A stretch of DNA of 20,339 nt from Candidatus Methanophagales archaeon ANME-1-THS. GTDB lineage: Archaea > Halobacteriota > Syntropharchaeia > Alkanophagales > Methanospirareceae. The stretch covers positions 1-20,339 of the forward strand of contig RXIE01000178.1 of NCBI GenBank assembly GCA_004212135.1, given 5' to 3'. A model generated the notes under the pieces. The model was not told the origin of the DNA. It saw nothing but the letters and a program-made list of their open reading frames with translations, and searched no databases. Shown piece by piece: positions 12,684-20,325 of the stretch. The translations under genes and the position numbers were made by a program. Every line of letters begins with the position of its first letter. Position 1 is the stretch's first letter.

Positions 12684-15600
12684 TTATTTTCTTCTTCGCA
12701 CCACACCATATCCAACAAGCGCAAGCAAGCCAGTAGTCAACAGTAGTATCGTTGGCAGCTCTGGGATCGGTGCTACAAATCCTGCCACGCTCGCGGAATC
12801 TATCCCATCGGAGGCAGCGTTGTATTTTTCGGTGTTCATTCCATCATTCTGCTTATCAACTATGATGTCATATTCATGGTAGGTAACCGGGGCATCTGAG
12901 GGGATTTCCCAGATTAGCACTGGACTGAAACTGCCTGTTGAATTGGTTGTTATCAATTCTTGCACTCCATCTTCCGATGGGTCTTCGCCAGAGATAAGTG
13001 CATTGCCCTCATCTACGGGATCATCTTGTATCCAGATTTTGTAATTTATATTTGATTCAAGCCCGCTGCCCTTGACATAGACGTTCTGCCTTGGAGCAAA
13101 TTGGTTCACCTCATTACCAACGATATCACAAGAAGTGATCTCAGGTAACCACTCCTCCTTATAATTCTCAAAAGGCTCCACCAGCGGATGGTAGTCCCTG
13201 TCCGAATCTATGGGGTAGGGATTATCCCAAATACCATCGTTATTTGCATCTGTATCTATGTAATCATCCCAGTAATTACCTAAATAATTGGTGTAAGTCT
13301 TGCCGTTGTATTTGTAACTTATTTTCTCGGTGGAGTTCCAGATGTTGTGCCAAGAATCATAGGCATTTTCAGTATTATTTACATTTTCAGCATTATTTGC
13401 GAAGTTATTGAGATAAATAAAGTTATCTGGTACTGCGTTCCATCCTACCCAAAGTCCTATATTATTATTTGATATATTATTATTTGTGATTGTGTTATTT
13501 ATGGACCACATACCCCACATGTAAATACCATAGCCATTATTGGTTATAGTATTATTTGTAATACTACTCTCACCGAAATATGTTAAAAAGAACCCATAAT
13601 TATTGTCTAAGATAATGTTGCCTCTGATAGTACTGCCTAAACCTGAGTAAGATGCTGCGATGCCATAGTTATTGTTACGAATTATATTATTCGAGATGTT
13701 ACAATAGTAGGAAGAAATAAAAATCCCAGCTTTATATTCTCTAGCTCCTCTTACTGTAAACCCACTTATATTTACATAATCCGCAGTCACCTCAAACACG
13801 TGGTCATTTGGATTTGCAGCCGGAACAGTCGTATTTTCTGCACCACTTGCAGATACAATCGTAATGCTCTTGTTCACATCCACGTTCTCGGTATAAGTTC
13901 CATTATAAACGATGATGATGTCGCCGCTGGAGGATGCATTCACCGCATCTTGTATCTTGGTAAAATTGGCATCAGGATAATCCTTTAGGTCGTCATCTAC
14001 ATGCCATATTTTGGATTCAACGCTAAACAATATACGTAACAAGAGATCATCGCTACCTGGACTGAAAATTGCTTCTGAAAGCATTGCCATAATTTGCGAT
14101 TGGTTACGACCAACGAAATCATTTGGGGAATAGCCATAATCCTGCAAAGCTTCAAATAGGTTACTACCTTCTCTCATGGTGAGTGCATATAATCCATCAC
14201 GCCCTGGTGTCAATGCTAACAGGCAATAAACACCGGAATCTGTATCGTTGGGGATTCTTATTACTCTTTCAAAAGTATAGTCTACCTTTGAAACGTTCGC
14301 TGAAGTGAAGAAAAGTCCGTCCGAAATTGCGGCTTCAGAGGTGAAAGAACTAGGAAACCTCTTAAGACCTTTAGGTCCGATGATAACAATATCTACCTTA
14401 TCCGCACCGGGTGCCATTCCTTGCACAGCTATGGAGCCACCTTTTACAACGGTGCTCACATTCAACATTCCAGTGAGCGATGGTGAAGCAAGCCATATCC
14501 CTGAGACTCCATCGGGATCAAGGTGCTTATACGCAATCCTTACATAGTCACCTATGCCAATACCTCCAACATGACAATTCAGATAAGCTTTAATCACACT
14601 TACGCCCTGAGTGTACGCACCCATGTTCGGAAGCGGTTTTCTTGTGTTCCAGTTCCAATTAAACGTATGATCTGCTCGAATAGACAAATTATTAGCCATC
14701 AAAATGTCATCAATTACGATATCTAAATTTCCACTTGCAGGTGTCGCCCCCCGGACACTCACGTTTCCTCCAATGGGCACCAAACTTGGCATATCAAAAA
14801 TAACGTTTGTCTCACTTTGTTCTAGAGCCTTGATGTTCCCTACTCCTTGTTCTGTCGAAGGGACAGCAGCAAGCACTTCAAAAGGTTCTGTGTCAATGTT
14901 ACCGTCTATGATGTCCTCTGCCTTCATCGCATAAGTTCCAACGGCTGCATCTGTTGTGTCGAAGGTAGCAGAGAACTTTTTGTCTACCACCATGACAGAG
15001 AGCGCAGTTAATTCTTTAGGACCAGAAATTGTTGACAGGGTCACGACAGAACCATTTTCAAGCTCTGCAGTCCCGGTTACCACAAGCGGCTCACCGACAT
15101 AAACTGTTGCAATTGGGTTAAGTTTTATCACTTCGCCAAAGGATGTTGCAGCTGTGAAATTTAATAACGAACCAAGGTCGTCGCTTCCTACTGCGTTAAA
15201 TGTTGCTGCAGAAGTTATATCTATAAGTTGTTGTGTGCTTTTGCCAGGAAAAATAGCCTGAGTTCCTCCCTTTGAAGCAATATAATCCAGCATAGCATCA
15301 AACAGCTCGCCACCTGTTCTATTAGTAGCACCGTATACGCCATCTTCTCCCGGGGAGAGAACTATGACGTAATGGACGCCAGTATATACCTCTTCAGGGA
15401 TTCTTATTTCTGCCTTGAAGGTGTTGTTCTCCGCAACTTCAACAGTCATGAATTGAAAGCCATCCGCCAAGGCTATTTCTGAAGCGATGGAATCAGGCAT
15501 CATCCGGAGACCTCTTGGTCCTATTACTACAATATCCACAACATCCGTCTCGGATGCCTCTCCACTTACATTCACACCTTCGCCCCTCTTTACTTCGCTC

Positions 15601-15791
15601 TTGTCAAGTTCTGCAGTAAGTAACGGCGGGAAATCGCTATTTGCGGCATCAAACGTCTTGCCCTTTTCTTCTACCGGTACTGCTTCTGTTGAAATTCCTA
15701 TCCCCACCAAACTAACAGAAGCACTTCCAACGAACGCACACAATACCAAAAGAGCAACACTAATCCATAAAATTCCCTGCTTTGTATCCAT
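12684..15791 (-). CDS. Exported surface protein with internal duplication, NosD-like beta-helix and C-terminal anchor
   Basis: This 1035-aa protein has a signal peptide at ~1-27 (LWISVALLVLCAFVGSA). Two related modules follow, at ~80-215 (VDIVVIGPRGLRMMPDS...) and ~462-592 (VDIVIIGPKGLKRFPSS...), each with the same GxDGxYA motif and SDDL end; between them lie Ig-like beta-rich stretches. Residues ~595-870 are a NosD/CASH-type right-handed beta-helix made of Asn-rich NITNNxI repeats. A final beta domain (~880-1000) precedes VPELPT-like IPELPTILLLTTGLLALVGY and an RRRK tail, a PEF-CTERM-like sorting signal for archaeosortase. Many N-x-S/T sites suggest glycosylation. Such proteins sit in the cell envelope or S-layer. 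The ATG is preceded by GGGGAGGCGGAGAG. Confidence 0.87.
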   Translation of the reverse strand: MDTKQGILWISVALLVLCAFVGSASVSLVGIGISTEAVPVEEKGKTFDAANSDFPPLLTAELDKSEVKRGEGVNVSGEASETDVVDIVVIGPRGLRMMPDSIASEIALADGFQFMTVEVAENNTFKAEIRIPEEVYTGVHYVIVLSPGEDGVYGATNRTGGELFDAMLDYIASKGGTQAIFPGKSTQQLIDITSAATFNAVGSDDLGSLLNFTAATSFGEVIKLNPIATVYVGEPLVVTGTAELENGSVVTLSTISGPKELTALSVMVVDKKFSATFDTTDAAVGTYAMKAEDIIDGNIDTEPFEVLAAVPSTEQGVGNIKALEQSETNVIFDMPSLVPIGGNVSVRGATPASGNLDIVIDDILMANNLSIRADHTFNWNWNTRKPLPNMGAYTQGVSVIKAYLNCHVGGIGIGDYVRIAYKHLDPDGVSGIWLASPSLTGMLNVSTVVKGGSIAVQGMAPGADKVDIVIIGPKGLKRFPSSFTSEAAISDGLFFTSANVSKVDYTFERVIRIPNDTDSGVYCLLALTPGRDGLYALTMREGSNLFEALQDYGYSPNDFVGRNQSQIMAMLSEAIFSPGSDDLLLRILFSVESKIWHVDDDLKDYPDANFTKIQDAVNASSSGDIIIVYNGTYTENVDVNKSITIVSASGAENTTVPAANPNDHVFEVTADYVNISGFTVRGAREYKAGIFISSYYCNISNNIIRNNNYGIAASYSGLGSTIRGNIILDNNYGFFLTYFGESSITNNTITNNGYGIYMWGMWSINNTITNNNISNNNIGLWVGWNAVPDNFIYLNNFANNAENVNNTENAYDSWHNIWNSTEKISYKYNGKTYTNYLGNYWDDYIDTDANNDGIWDNPYPIDSDRDYHPLVEPFENYKEEWLPEITSCDIVGNEVNQFAPRQNVYVKGSGLESNINYKIWIQDDPVDEGNALISGEDPSEDGVQELITTNSTGSFSPVLIWEIPSDAPVTYHEYDIIVDKQNDGMNTEKYNAASDGIDSASVAGFVAPIPELPTILLLTTGLLALVGYGVVRRRK

Positions 15792-15854
15792 CTCTCCGCC
15801 TCCCCTTACTTCTCCATCTCAACGCGTGGATGAAGCTACGGTATATGCAAAACC

Positions 15855-15870
15855 GTTATAAAAAGGTATA
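15855..15870 (-). promoter_or_regulatory. TATA box of the surface protein gene
   Basis: The minus strand reads TATACCTTTTTATAAC. TATAAC lies about 65 nt before the ATG at 15791, giving a leader of roughly 35-40 nt with a strong ribosome site. Confidence 0.5.
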
Positions 15871-15900
15871 AGAACTTATCGTCCGTACCTGAGGTACTGA
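15871..15900. repeat. 30-bp direct repeat, copy 1
   Basis: AGAACTTATCGTCCGTACCT followed by GAGGTACTGA. It matches 16441-16470 at 27 of 30 positions. Within it GTACC-TGA-GGTAC is a perfect hairpin that copy 2 lacks. With a 5-bp gap the similarity continues for ~30 bp more, up to about 15940. Confidence 0.75.
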
Positions 15901-16054
15901 CCTGATATAATTTCGGAACTCCTCGCGGTGAAATCTCCTAATCTGAGCTTTGGCGACATACAGGATGCATATGCGAGGGTTGGGTAATGCCTTTTGATAT
16001 TGTTGTGGTTGAGTGCAGCTAAAATAACGAGGGAATATGGAGTCCCTCTATCTT

Positions 16055-16501
16055 TTAGCTCGAACAGCAGTTCAGTGCATACTCGTACTGCACGTGGTTG
16101 TGCAGCGCGCCCACGTCGCCCATGTTTATGCCACCCATGCAGTTCACATCCGCAGCCCATCTATTGCAGATGGTATAGCCGTATTGCACGTGGTTGTGGA
16201 GTAGCCCGACATCGCCCATGTTCACCTTACAATCACAGTTCACGTCGCCATATCGTCTCCAATTGAACGTTCCATCATGCCAGATAGCTAGAATTTCCAT
16301 GCCCTGAGAATCCAACAGTGCACAATACTCCATGGGATCATCCATGTCGAAGTGCAATGGAGTTGTGCAGTTCTCTGGGTTATCATTGGCACAAGAAATC
16401 CAAAGTGTTCCAATCTTGTAATCCCCTGTTAATGCTGGCTAGAACGTATCGTCCGTACCTGAAGTCCTGATATCGCGCAGGATATCCCCGAGTGATATCA
16501 T
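16055..16501 (-). pseudogene. Dockerin-domain protein, 5' remnant with in-frame amber
   Basis: From 16438 down to TAA at 16055 the frame encodes a coherent polypeptide: ALTGDYKIGTLWISCANDN, then a Cys-rich stretch, then two dockerin type I repeats. The first has DVNCDCKVNMGD, with all calcium positions; the second has DVNCMGGINMGD, where the fifth-position Asp is Met. The repeats end HNHVQYGY and HNHVQYEY. A single TAG at 16441-16439 separates this from an in-frame ATG at 16501 (MISLGDILRDIRTSGTDDTF). The next in-frame start, TTG 16357, would leave only ~100 residues. I read it as a truncated, inactivated dockerin protein. Dockerins bind cohesins on surface proteins; none is seen here. Confidence 0.7.
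16441..16470. repeat. 30-bp direct repeat, copy 2
   Basis: The same unit with three mismatches, 570 bp from copy 1. On the minus strand it encodes SGTDDTF, just upstream of the dockerin remnant and in its frame. Confidence 0.75.
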
Positions 16502-16611
16502 CTCACTTCAAGAACACTTCGGTGTCGGTACGGTGTGCAGCAGGATCACTATATTTCAGGAGAACGAACTTCAAGAGCCTGAGGCAGACGCAAAGCTTAA
16601 AATTTATAAAA

Positions 16612-16980
16612 CTACTCACTCCTTCCCTTCGCACCATAGACCTCTTCGGGCTCAAAGACCTTCTCACCCACAATCTTCCCGTCCAAGGTGCGGTAAAAGC
16701 ACGATCGATACCCGGTATGGCAAGCGCCCCCGATTTGCTTCACCTTCAGCAGCACGGTATCCTCATCGCAATCAATCAGAATATCCTTCACGAGCTGCTC
16801 ATGGCCTGACTCCTCGCCCTTTCGCCATAACTTGCCACGGCTCCTGCTCCAGAAATGCGCCTTCCCTGTTTCGAGGGTGAGCCGCAGCGCCTCCTCGTCC
16901 ATGTGCGCGAGCATGAGGACCTCACCGGTCTCATAATCCTGAACGATCGCGTGCTTCAGCTCCTTCTCTTTGTGCGTCAC
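16612..16980 (-). CDS. hisI: Phosphoribosyl-AMP cyclohydrolase HisI
   Basis: This 122-aa protein catalyses the third step of histidine synthesis, opening the purine ring of phosphoribosyl-AMP. Diagnostic motifs are WSRSRGKLWRKGEESGH (~44-60), DCDEDT with D70, D72 and D74, and GGACHTGYRSCFYR with C87, H88 and C94, the zinc and magnesium ligands. It is the stand-alone archaeal form; no HisE domain is fused. The start is GTG at 16980, with no clear Shine-Dalgarno. It follows spt5 by 47 bp on the same strand, so it probably belongs to the ftsZ-secE-spt5 operon, which is unusual company, as other his genes are not nearby. It ends 3' in an AT-rich tract with TTTT runs. Confidence 0.95.
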   Translation of the reverse strand: MTHKEKELKHAIVQDYETGEVLMLAHMDEEALRLTLETGKAHFWSRSRGKLWRKGEESGHEQLVKDILIDCDEDTVLLKVKQIGGACHTGYRSCFYRTLDGKIVGEKVFEPEEVYGAKGRSE

Positions 16981-17027
16981 GTCTTCTGACCCGCTTGCGT
17001 TTCTATCCGCGGATTATCCGTTTCAAC

Positions 17028-17495
17028 CTATTTCTCTTCCTCGTGCTCCTCTTTGCTCAATATCCGGACACTATCGCCCCGAAACCATCGGTTACCGGGA
17101 TTATTCGCCTCGAAGAGCTCAATGGTGATCTCCTCATGCGCCTCATCAACCTTCTTCACCCGTGCCCGTTCGCCCTTAAACGGCCCCGAGATTATCTCGA
17201 TGATGCTCCCCTCTATAATCCCGGTAACCGATGGTTTCGGGGTGAGGAAATGCTCGATCTCTTCTAACGCCATTTCACCCTTGACCAGACCACGCGCATG
17301 CGGGATGCTCTGCACGATCTGCTCGATCACCTCGGGAAAGGCCGCTTCGATCAGGACATAGCCCCTGAGCTCCTCAGGCACCAGGATCGCTCGCAGCCCA
17401 TGGTCACGCTTCTCTTTCTCTTTTATCGCGCTCTCAACCATATTTGCAACTGCTTGTTCCTGGTTCACCGTGGTCTTCAGTGCATAAATCCCCAT
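17028..17495 (-). CDS. spt5: Transcription elongation factor Spt5 (archaeal NusG), with an odd KOW segment
   Basis: This is a 155-aa protein, the usual archaeal Spt5 length. It has an N-terminal NGN domain (~1-85, MGIYALKTTVNQEQAVANMV to FLTPKP) that clamps RNA polymerase and a C-terminal KOW domain (~90-145, GSIIEIISGPFKGERARVKK). The KOW end is abnormal. After ELFEA, where archaeal Spt5 normally has a hydrophobic segment of the AVPIPVTVK type, this protein has NNPGNRWFR before GDSVRIL. The replacement is nine residues long, the usual length, and its DNA is the exact reverse complement of the segment encoding TPKPSVTGII earlier in the gene. Order ftsZ-secE-spt5 is conserved in euryarchaea. 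The gene starts at ATG 17495, three bases after secE ends. Confidence 0.94.
   Translation of the reverse strand: MGIYALKTTVNQEQAVANMVESAIKEKEKRDHGLRAILVPEELRGYVLIEAAFPEVIEQIVQSIPHARGLVKGEMALEEIEHFLTPKPSVTGIIEGSIIEIISGPFKGERARVKKVDEAHEEITIELFEANNPGNRWFRGDSVRILSKEEHEEEK
17077..17104 (-). repeat. 28-bp inverted repeat arm inside spt5 (acquired arm)
   Basis: This arm is the exact reverse complement of 17215-17242. It encodes the aberrant NNPGNRWFRG. The arms are separated by 110 bp. Confidence 0.9.
17215..17242 (-). repeat. 28-bp inverted repeat arm inside spt5 (original arm)
   Basis: This arm encodes TPKPSVTGII, the conserved NGN-KOW linker, so it is the likely source from which arm 17077-17104 was copied. 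Confidence 0.9.
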
Positions 17496-17498
17496 AGC

Positions 17499-17687
17499 TC
17501 AAAACCCCTTAGGTAATACGGCCATTAAAAGATAGATCGAAAAACCGATGGTGCCGATCAGTGCCATCGCCGCACCCGCGATCTTAGAGATCTTTAAAAA
17601 TTCATCTCGCTTTGGCCTTTTAGCCAACTTCAGGATTCTTATATACTCCTTGACCTTCTTGGTAAGTTCCTCGACCGTTAGTTGCAT
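17499..17687 (-). CDS. secE: Protein translocase subunit SecE (Sec61 gamma)
   Basis: This 62-aa protein has one C-terminal membrane helix (~39-57, AAMALIGTIGFSIYLLMAVL) after an amphipathic helix with the family motif LKLAKRPKRDEFLKISK. It clamps SecY in the translocon. Length and layout are typical for archaeal SecE. It starts 13 bp after the ftsZ stop and ends 3 bp before spt5, so the three are one tight operon. Confidence 0.95.
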   Translation of the reverse strand: MQLTVEELTKKVKEYIRILKLAKRPKRDEFLKISKIAGAAMALIGTIGFSIYLLMAVLPKGF

Positions 17688-17700
17688 CGCGATCCCAGTC

Positions 17701-18777
17701 TCAACGCACTATCTCAATGCCAAATCGTTCCCGTTTTACATCCTTCCGTGCATAAATCTGCTCTGATTTCACGCCGGTCACGATGAGCAAGGTCCGTATC
17801 ATATTCTTCATCTCCGGGCTTATCTGCACTCCCCAGATAATTCGCGCTTCAGGGTTCATCATCTTATAGACCTCCTGGAGTGCTCCTTCTGCTTCCTCGA
17901 CCGTCATATCCTCACCGCCAATCACGTTGACCAGCGCGGCCTTCGCGTCAGTCACATCGACTTCGAGCAGCGGCGAGCTCACTGCTCTTCGCACTGATTC
18001 GATCGCTTTATTCTGTCCGTCCGATTCCCCGAACCCGATCATTGCCATGCCACCATCTTTCATCACGGTCCTCACATCGGCGAAGTCCAGATTGATGAGA
18101 CCGGGTTTGGTAATCAGCTCGGTGAGCCCCTTGACCGATCGCATCAGCACCTCATCGGCAACCCTGAAAGCCTCGTTTAAGGGCAATCGCGGCACGACAT
18201 CCAGCAGCTTGTCATTCGGGATCACGATCAACGTGTCGGTATTCTCACGCAGTTGCTCAAGTCCGTAGACCATATTCTCCATTCTTACCGCGCCTTCAGC
18301 GCTAAAGGGGAGTGTGACCACACCAATAGTGAGCGCACCGGCTTCTTGCGCTGCTTGTGCCACCACGGGCGCTGCTCCTGTTCCGGTACCTCCGCCCAGG
18401 CCACAGGTGACAAAGACCATGTCTGCATTCTCAACCATTGCTTTTATATCCATTTCGTTCTCCCGTGCCGCCTCCTCGCCCAGCCGTGGAATGCTGCCCG
18501 CGCCCAGCCCCCGCGTCGTCTTCTTTCCTATCAAGAGCTTCCGCTCCACTTTCGAGAACAACAAATGTTGAGCGTCGGTGTTCAATGCAAAGAGCTCAGC
18601 ACCAAAGATACCCTCATCGGTCATCCGCTGAATCGTGTTGGTTCCGCTCCCCCCGCATCCAATCACCTTAATGACCGTTCTTGCCCTTTCCAGGGTCTTC
18701 TGTAACTCCTCATCCCCTACCGTCTTCGCTTCTGCTTCTGCCCCTTCATACATCCTTTCATTCTCAATCTGTTTCAT
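17701..18777 (-). CDS. ftsZ: Cell division GTPase FtsZ
   Basis: A full-length archaeal FtsZ (358 aa). The nucleotide site has IGCGGSGTNTI at ~39-49, NTDAQHL at ~66-72 and the tubulin signature GLGGGTGTGAAP at ~126-137. VIPNDKLL and the T7 loop NLDFADV follow. The short N-terminal extension (~1-33, Glu-rich) is usual for FtsZ1. The C-terminus ends in EIVR without an obvious bacterial-type FtsA/ZipA peptide. It polymerises into the division ring. ATG 18777 follows AAGTAAGG, and a TTTTAAAG element lies ~45 nt upstream. It leads the secE-spt5-hisI operon. Its neighbour upstream is tRNA-Leu on the same strand. Confidence 0.98.
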   Translation of the reverse strand: MKQIENERMYEGAEAEAKTVGDEELQKTLERARTVIKVIGCGGSGTNTIQRMTDEGIFGAELFALNTDAQHLLFSKVERKLLIGKKTTRGLGAGSIPRLGEEAARENEMDIKAMVENADMVFVTCGLGGGTGTGAAPVVAQAAQEAGALTIGVVTLPFSAEGAVRMENMVYGLEQLRENTDTLIVIPNDKLLDVVPRLPLNEAFRVADEVLMRSVKGLTELITKPGLINLDFADVRTVMKDGGMAMIGFGESDGQNKAIESVRRAVSSPLLEVDVTDAKAALVNVIGGEDMTVEEAEGALQEVYKMMNPEARIIWGVQISPEMKNMIRTLLIVTGVKSEQIYARKDVKRERFGIEIVR

Positions 18778-18859
18778 CCTTACTTCCCTCTCATTTAGTC
18801 AATCTCTTTGCACTCCTCCTTTAAAACCTTTTCCCCACCCGGGGAGTTTGGGAGCTCGA

Positions 18860-18942
18860 TGCGGGGGGAGGGATTTGAACCCTCGAACCCCTACGGGACA
18901 GCGACCTCAACGCTGCGCCTTTGTCCTCTTGGCAACCCCCGC
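18860..18942 (-). tRNA. tRNA-Leu (anticodon GAG)
   Basis: The 83 nt on the minus strand make a class II tRNA. Acceptor GCGGGGG pairs with CCCCCGC before discriminator A. Anticodon stem CAGCG/CGCTG holds TTGAGGT, so the anticodon is GAG (CUC/CUU). A long variable arm of 14 nt with CCC-GTA-GGG follows, then T stem GAGGG/CCCTC with loop TTCAAAT. No intron or encoded CCA is seen. Confidence 0.95.
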
Positions 18943-18999
18943 ATGCACGCCTGCGTCCCGAGCCGCCGAGCCGCATTTGTATACCGTTAACCCTTTAGG

Positions 19000-19758
19000 T
19001 TAGGTAAAGAAGAAAGTTCCTTCCACGATCTTGGTCACTTCTTTGATCGGCATCTTCAGTTCACGTGCTACCTGCTTCACATCCTCAAATTCCGCAGCCA
19101 CGCTGAGCACGTTGCCTTGCGCATCCTTCCCAATTTTCACGCGCACCTCACGTTCCACACCCTTGATGCGCACCTTCACCTTCTTCTCTTCTCTATCCGC
19201 AATGAACCGGTGCTTTACTTGCATCATGCGAACACCCAGCGAACCCGTCTCCTCCATTATTCTATACGCGATTCGAGCTGCATCGGGGGAAGCGGTCATC
19301 ACCTTGATGATATATCCCGTCCTGCCTTTCTTCATGAGCGCGGGAACAATCGCTACATCTTTCGCTCCGTTCGCCATGAGCACCTCTGCGAGGTTGCCGA
19401 GTACCTCGCCGGTTACAGTATCAACATTGGTTTCCAGCACTTCAACCTCATCCCGTAACAGGTCCCCGATCTCACCCAAGCTCACCCGTAAGACATTGGG
19501 CAGTGGCAAATCCCTTGAGCCTGCTCCATAGCCACTCTGTTCGATCCGCATCTGAGGTAAGAAAGGCTCAGAACGATGGACAAAATGCGCTAATATCGCC
19601 GCCCCCGTGGGTGTAAGCAGTTCAGAGGCCGAGGCGAACGGACCACCTTGATAGACGAGTGAGGTATCTTTCAATATCTCGACCGTCGCGGGTGCCGGAA
19701 CAGGCAGTAAGCCATGCGCAGCTTCTACAAATCCACGGCCTACCACCCTGAAGGGCAC
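19000..19758 (-). CDS. larC: LarC, C-terminal part (nickel-pincer cofactor synthesis)
   Basis: This is the second half of LarC, which inserts nickel into the pyridinium-dithiocarboxylate cofactor of lactate racemase-type enzymes. It begins at GTG 19758 (VPFRVVGRGFVEAAHGLLPV) with LPVPAPATVEIL and ASELLTPTGAAIL, the conserved mid-protein motifs of LarC. The rest is the alpha-beta domain to the end; the final part VAAEFEDVKQVARELKMPI is the usual C-terminal domain. GGAG lies nine bases before the GTG, so re-initiation after the N-terminal ORF is plausible. The two halves total the length of a full LarC (~418 aa). The same frame runs through both, broken only by TAA and TGA. Confidence 0.9.
   Translation of the reverse strand: MPFRVVGRGFVEAAHGLLPVPAPATVEILKDTSLVYQGGPFASASELLTPTGAAILAHFVHRSEPFLPQMRIEQSGYGAGSRDLPLPNVLRVSLGEIGDLLRDEVEVLETNVDTVTGEVLGNLAEVLMANGAKDVAIVPALMKKGRTGYIIKVMTASPDAARIAYRIMEETGSLGVRMMQVKHRFIADREEKKVKVRIKGVEREVRVKIGKDAQGNVLSVAAEFEDVKQVARELKMPIKEVTKIVEGTFFFT
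19707..19744. repeat. 38-bp direct repeat in larC, downstream copy
   Basis: It matches 19785-19822 at 36 of 38 positions. It encodes VGRGFVEAAHGL, the start region of the C-terminal ORF. Confidence 0.9.
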
Positions 19759-19779
19759 AGGTCAGAACTCCAGTCCCGC

Positions 19780-20280
19780 TTAATGTAAGCCATGTGCAGC
19801 TTCTACAAATCCACTGCCTACCGAAATAGGCGTGCTCAGAATGATATCCGGCCGAAGATCCAAAAGGGCAACGACACTCCCCACTACGTCCCCTAGGGTG
19901 TCCAGCGCGCCAAGTTCGTGAAACGTTACGTGCTCCTTTTCCACTCCATGTACCGTGGCCTCGGCATCTGCTATTCGATCAAATATGCTCAATGAGTGCT
20001 GTATGATCTCGTTGCGCAATCCACTCTGCTCTAATCGTCTCACGGTATCGGTATACAACTGCACCTTCCCCGCTCTTCCCTTATCTTCATGGGCCTTGCA
20101 GAGCAGCTCGACTTTTTTCGCCGCAATTCCGCGTTTATTCACCGCGTGTACTTCTAGCTTTAGGTCAAAAACAGCGATCGCATCGGCGATCTTCGACTCC
20201 TCCACGCCGAGATCCAGGAGACTGCCGAGGATCATGTCACCGGAGGCACCTGAAAAAGGCTCAAAGACCAACGCTTTCAT
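19780..20280 (-). CDS. larC: LarC, N-terminal part
   Basis: This 166-aa ORF is the N-terminal half of LarC. It starts MKALVFEPFSGASGDMILGS, the family signature, then LLDLGV. It includes HVTFHELGALDTLGDVVGSV, another conserved LarC motif with the acidic/His site proposed for nickel handling, and STPISVGSGFVEAAHGL. It ends in CAT TAA right after the point where full LarC continues into LPVPAPAT. In Lactiplantibacillus LarC itself is made from two ORFs by a frameshift, but here the split is a stop, not a frameshift. A TATA element GCATATATTAGGC lies about 40 nt upstream on this strand. No larA, larB or larE is visible in the window. Confidence 0.93.
   Translation of the reverse strand: MKALVFEPFSGASGDMILGSLLDLGVEESKIADAIAVFDLKLEVHAVNKRGIAAKKVELLCKAHEDKGRAGKVQLYTDTVRRLEQSGLRNEIIQHSLSIFDRIADAEATVHGVEKEHVTFHELGALDTLGDVVGSVVALLDLRPDIILSTPISVGSGFVEAAHGLH
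19785..19822. repeat. 38-bp direct repeat in larC, upstream copy
   Basis: It encodes VGSGFVEAAHGL at the end of the N-terminal ORF. The copies are 78 bp apart, a multiple of three, so the reading frame is preserved. Confidence 0.9.
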
Positions 20281-20311
20281 CCTGCTCTAGTATGATACAA
20301 AGGAAACGATG

Positions 20312-20325
20312 CCTAATATATGCTT
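20312..20325 (-). promoter_or_regulatory. TATA box of larC
   Basis: The minus strand reads AGCATATATTAGGC, about 39 nt before the ATG at 20280. It leaves a leader of roughly 12 nt. Confidence 0.5.

Noticed and set aside
15876..16160. Minus-strand 94-aa ORF ending LRLGDFTARSSEIISGQYLRYGR-like sequence.
   Set aside because: Its first half is a shadow of the dockerin frame. The last part is explained by repeat copy 1.
16533..16880. Plus-strand ORF antisense to hisI, with an initial coding-like stretch RITIFQENELQEPEADAKLK.
   Set aside because: Most of it is a shadow of hisI. The first 35 codons are interesting but have no clear start context or known family.
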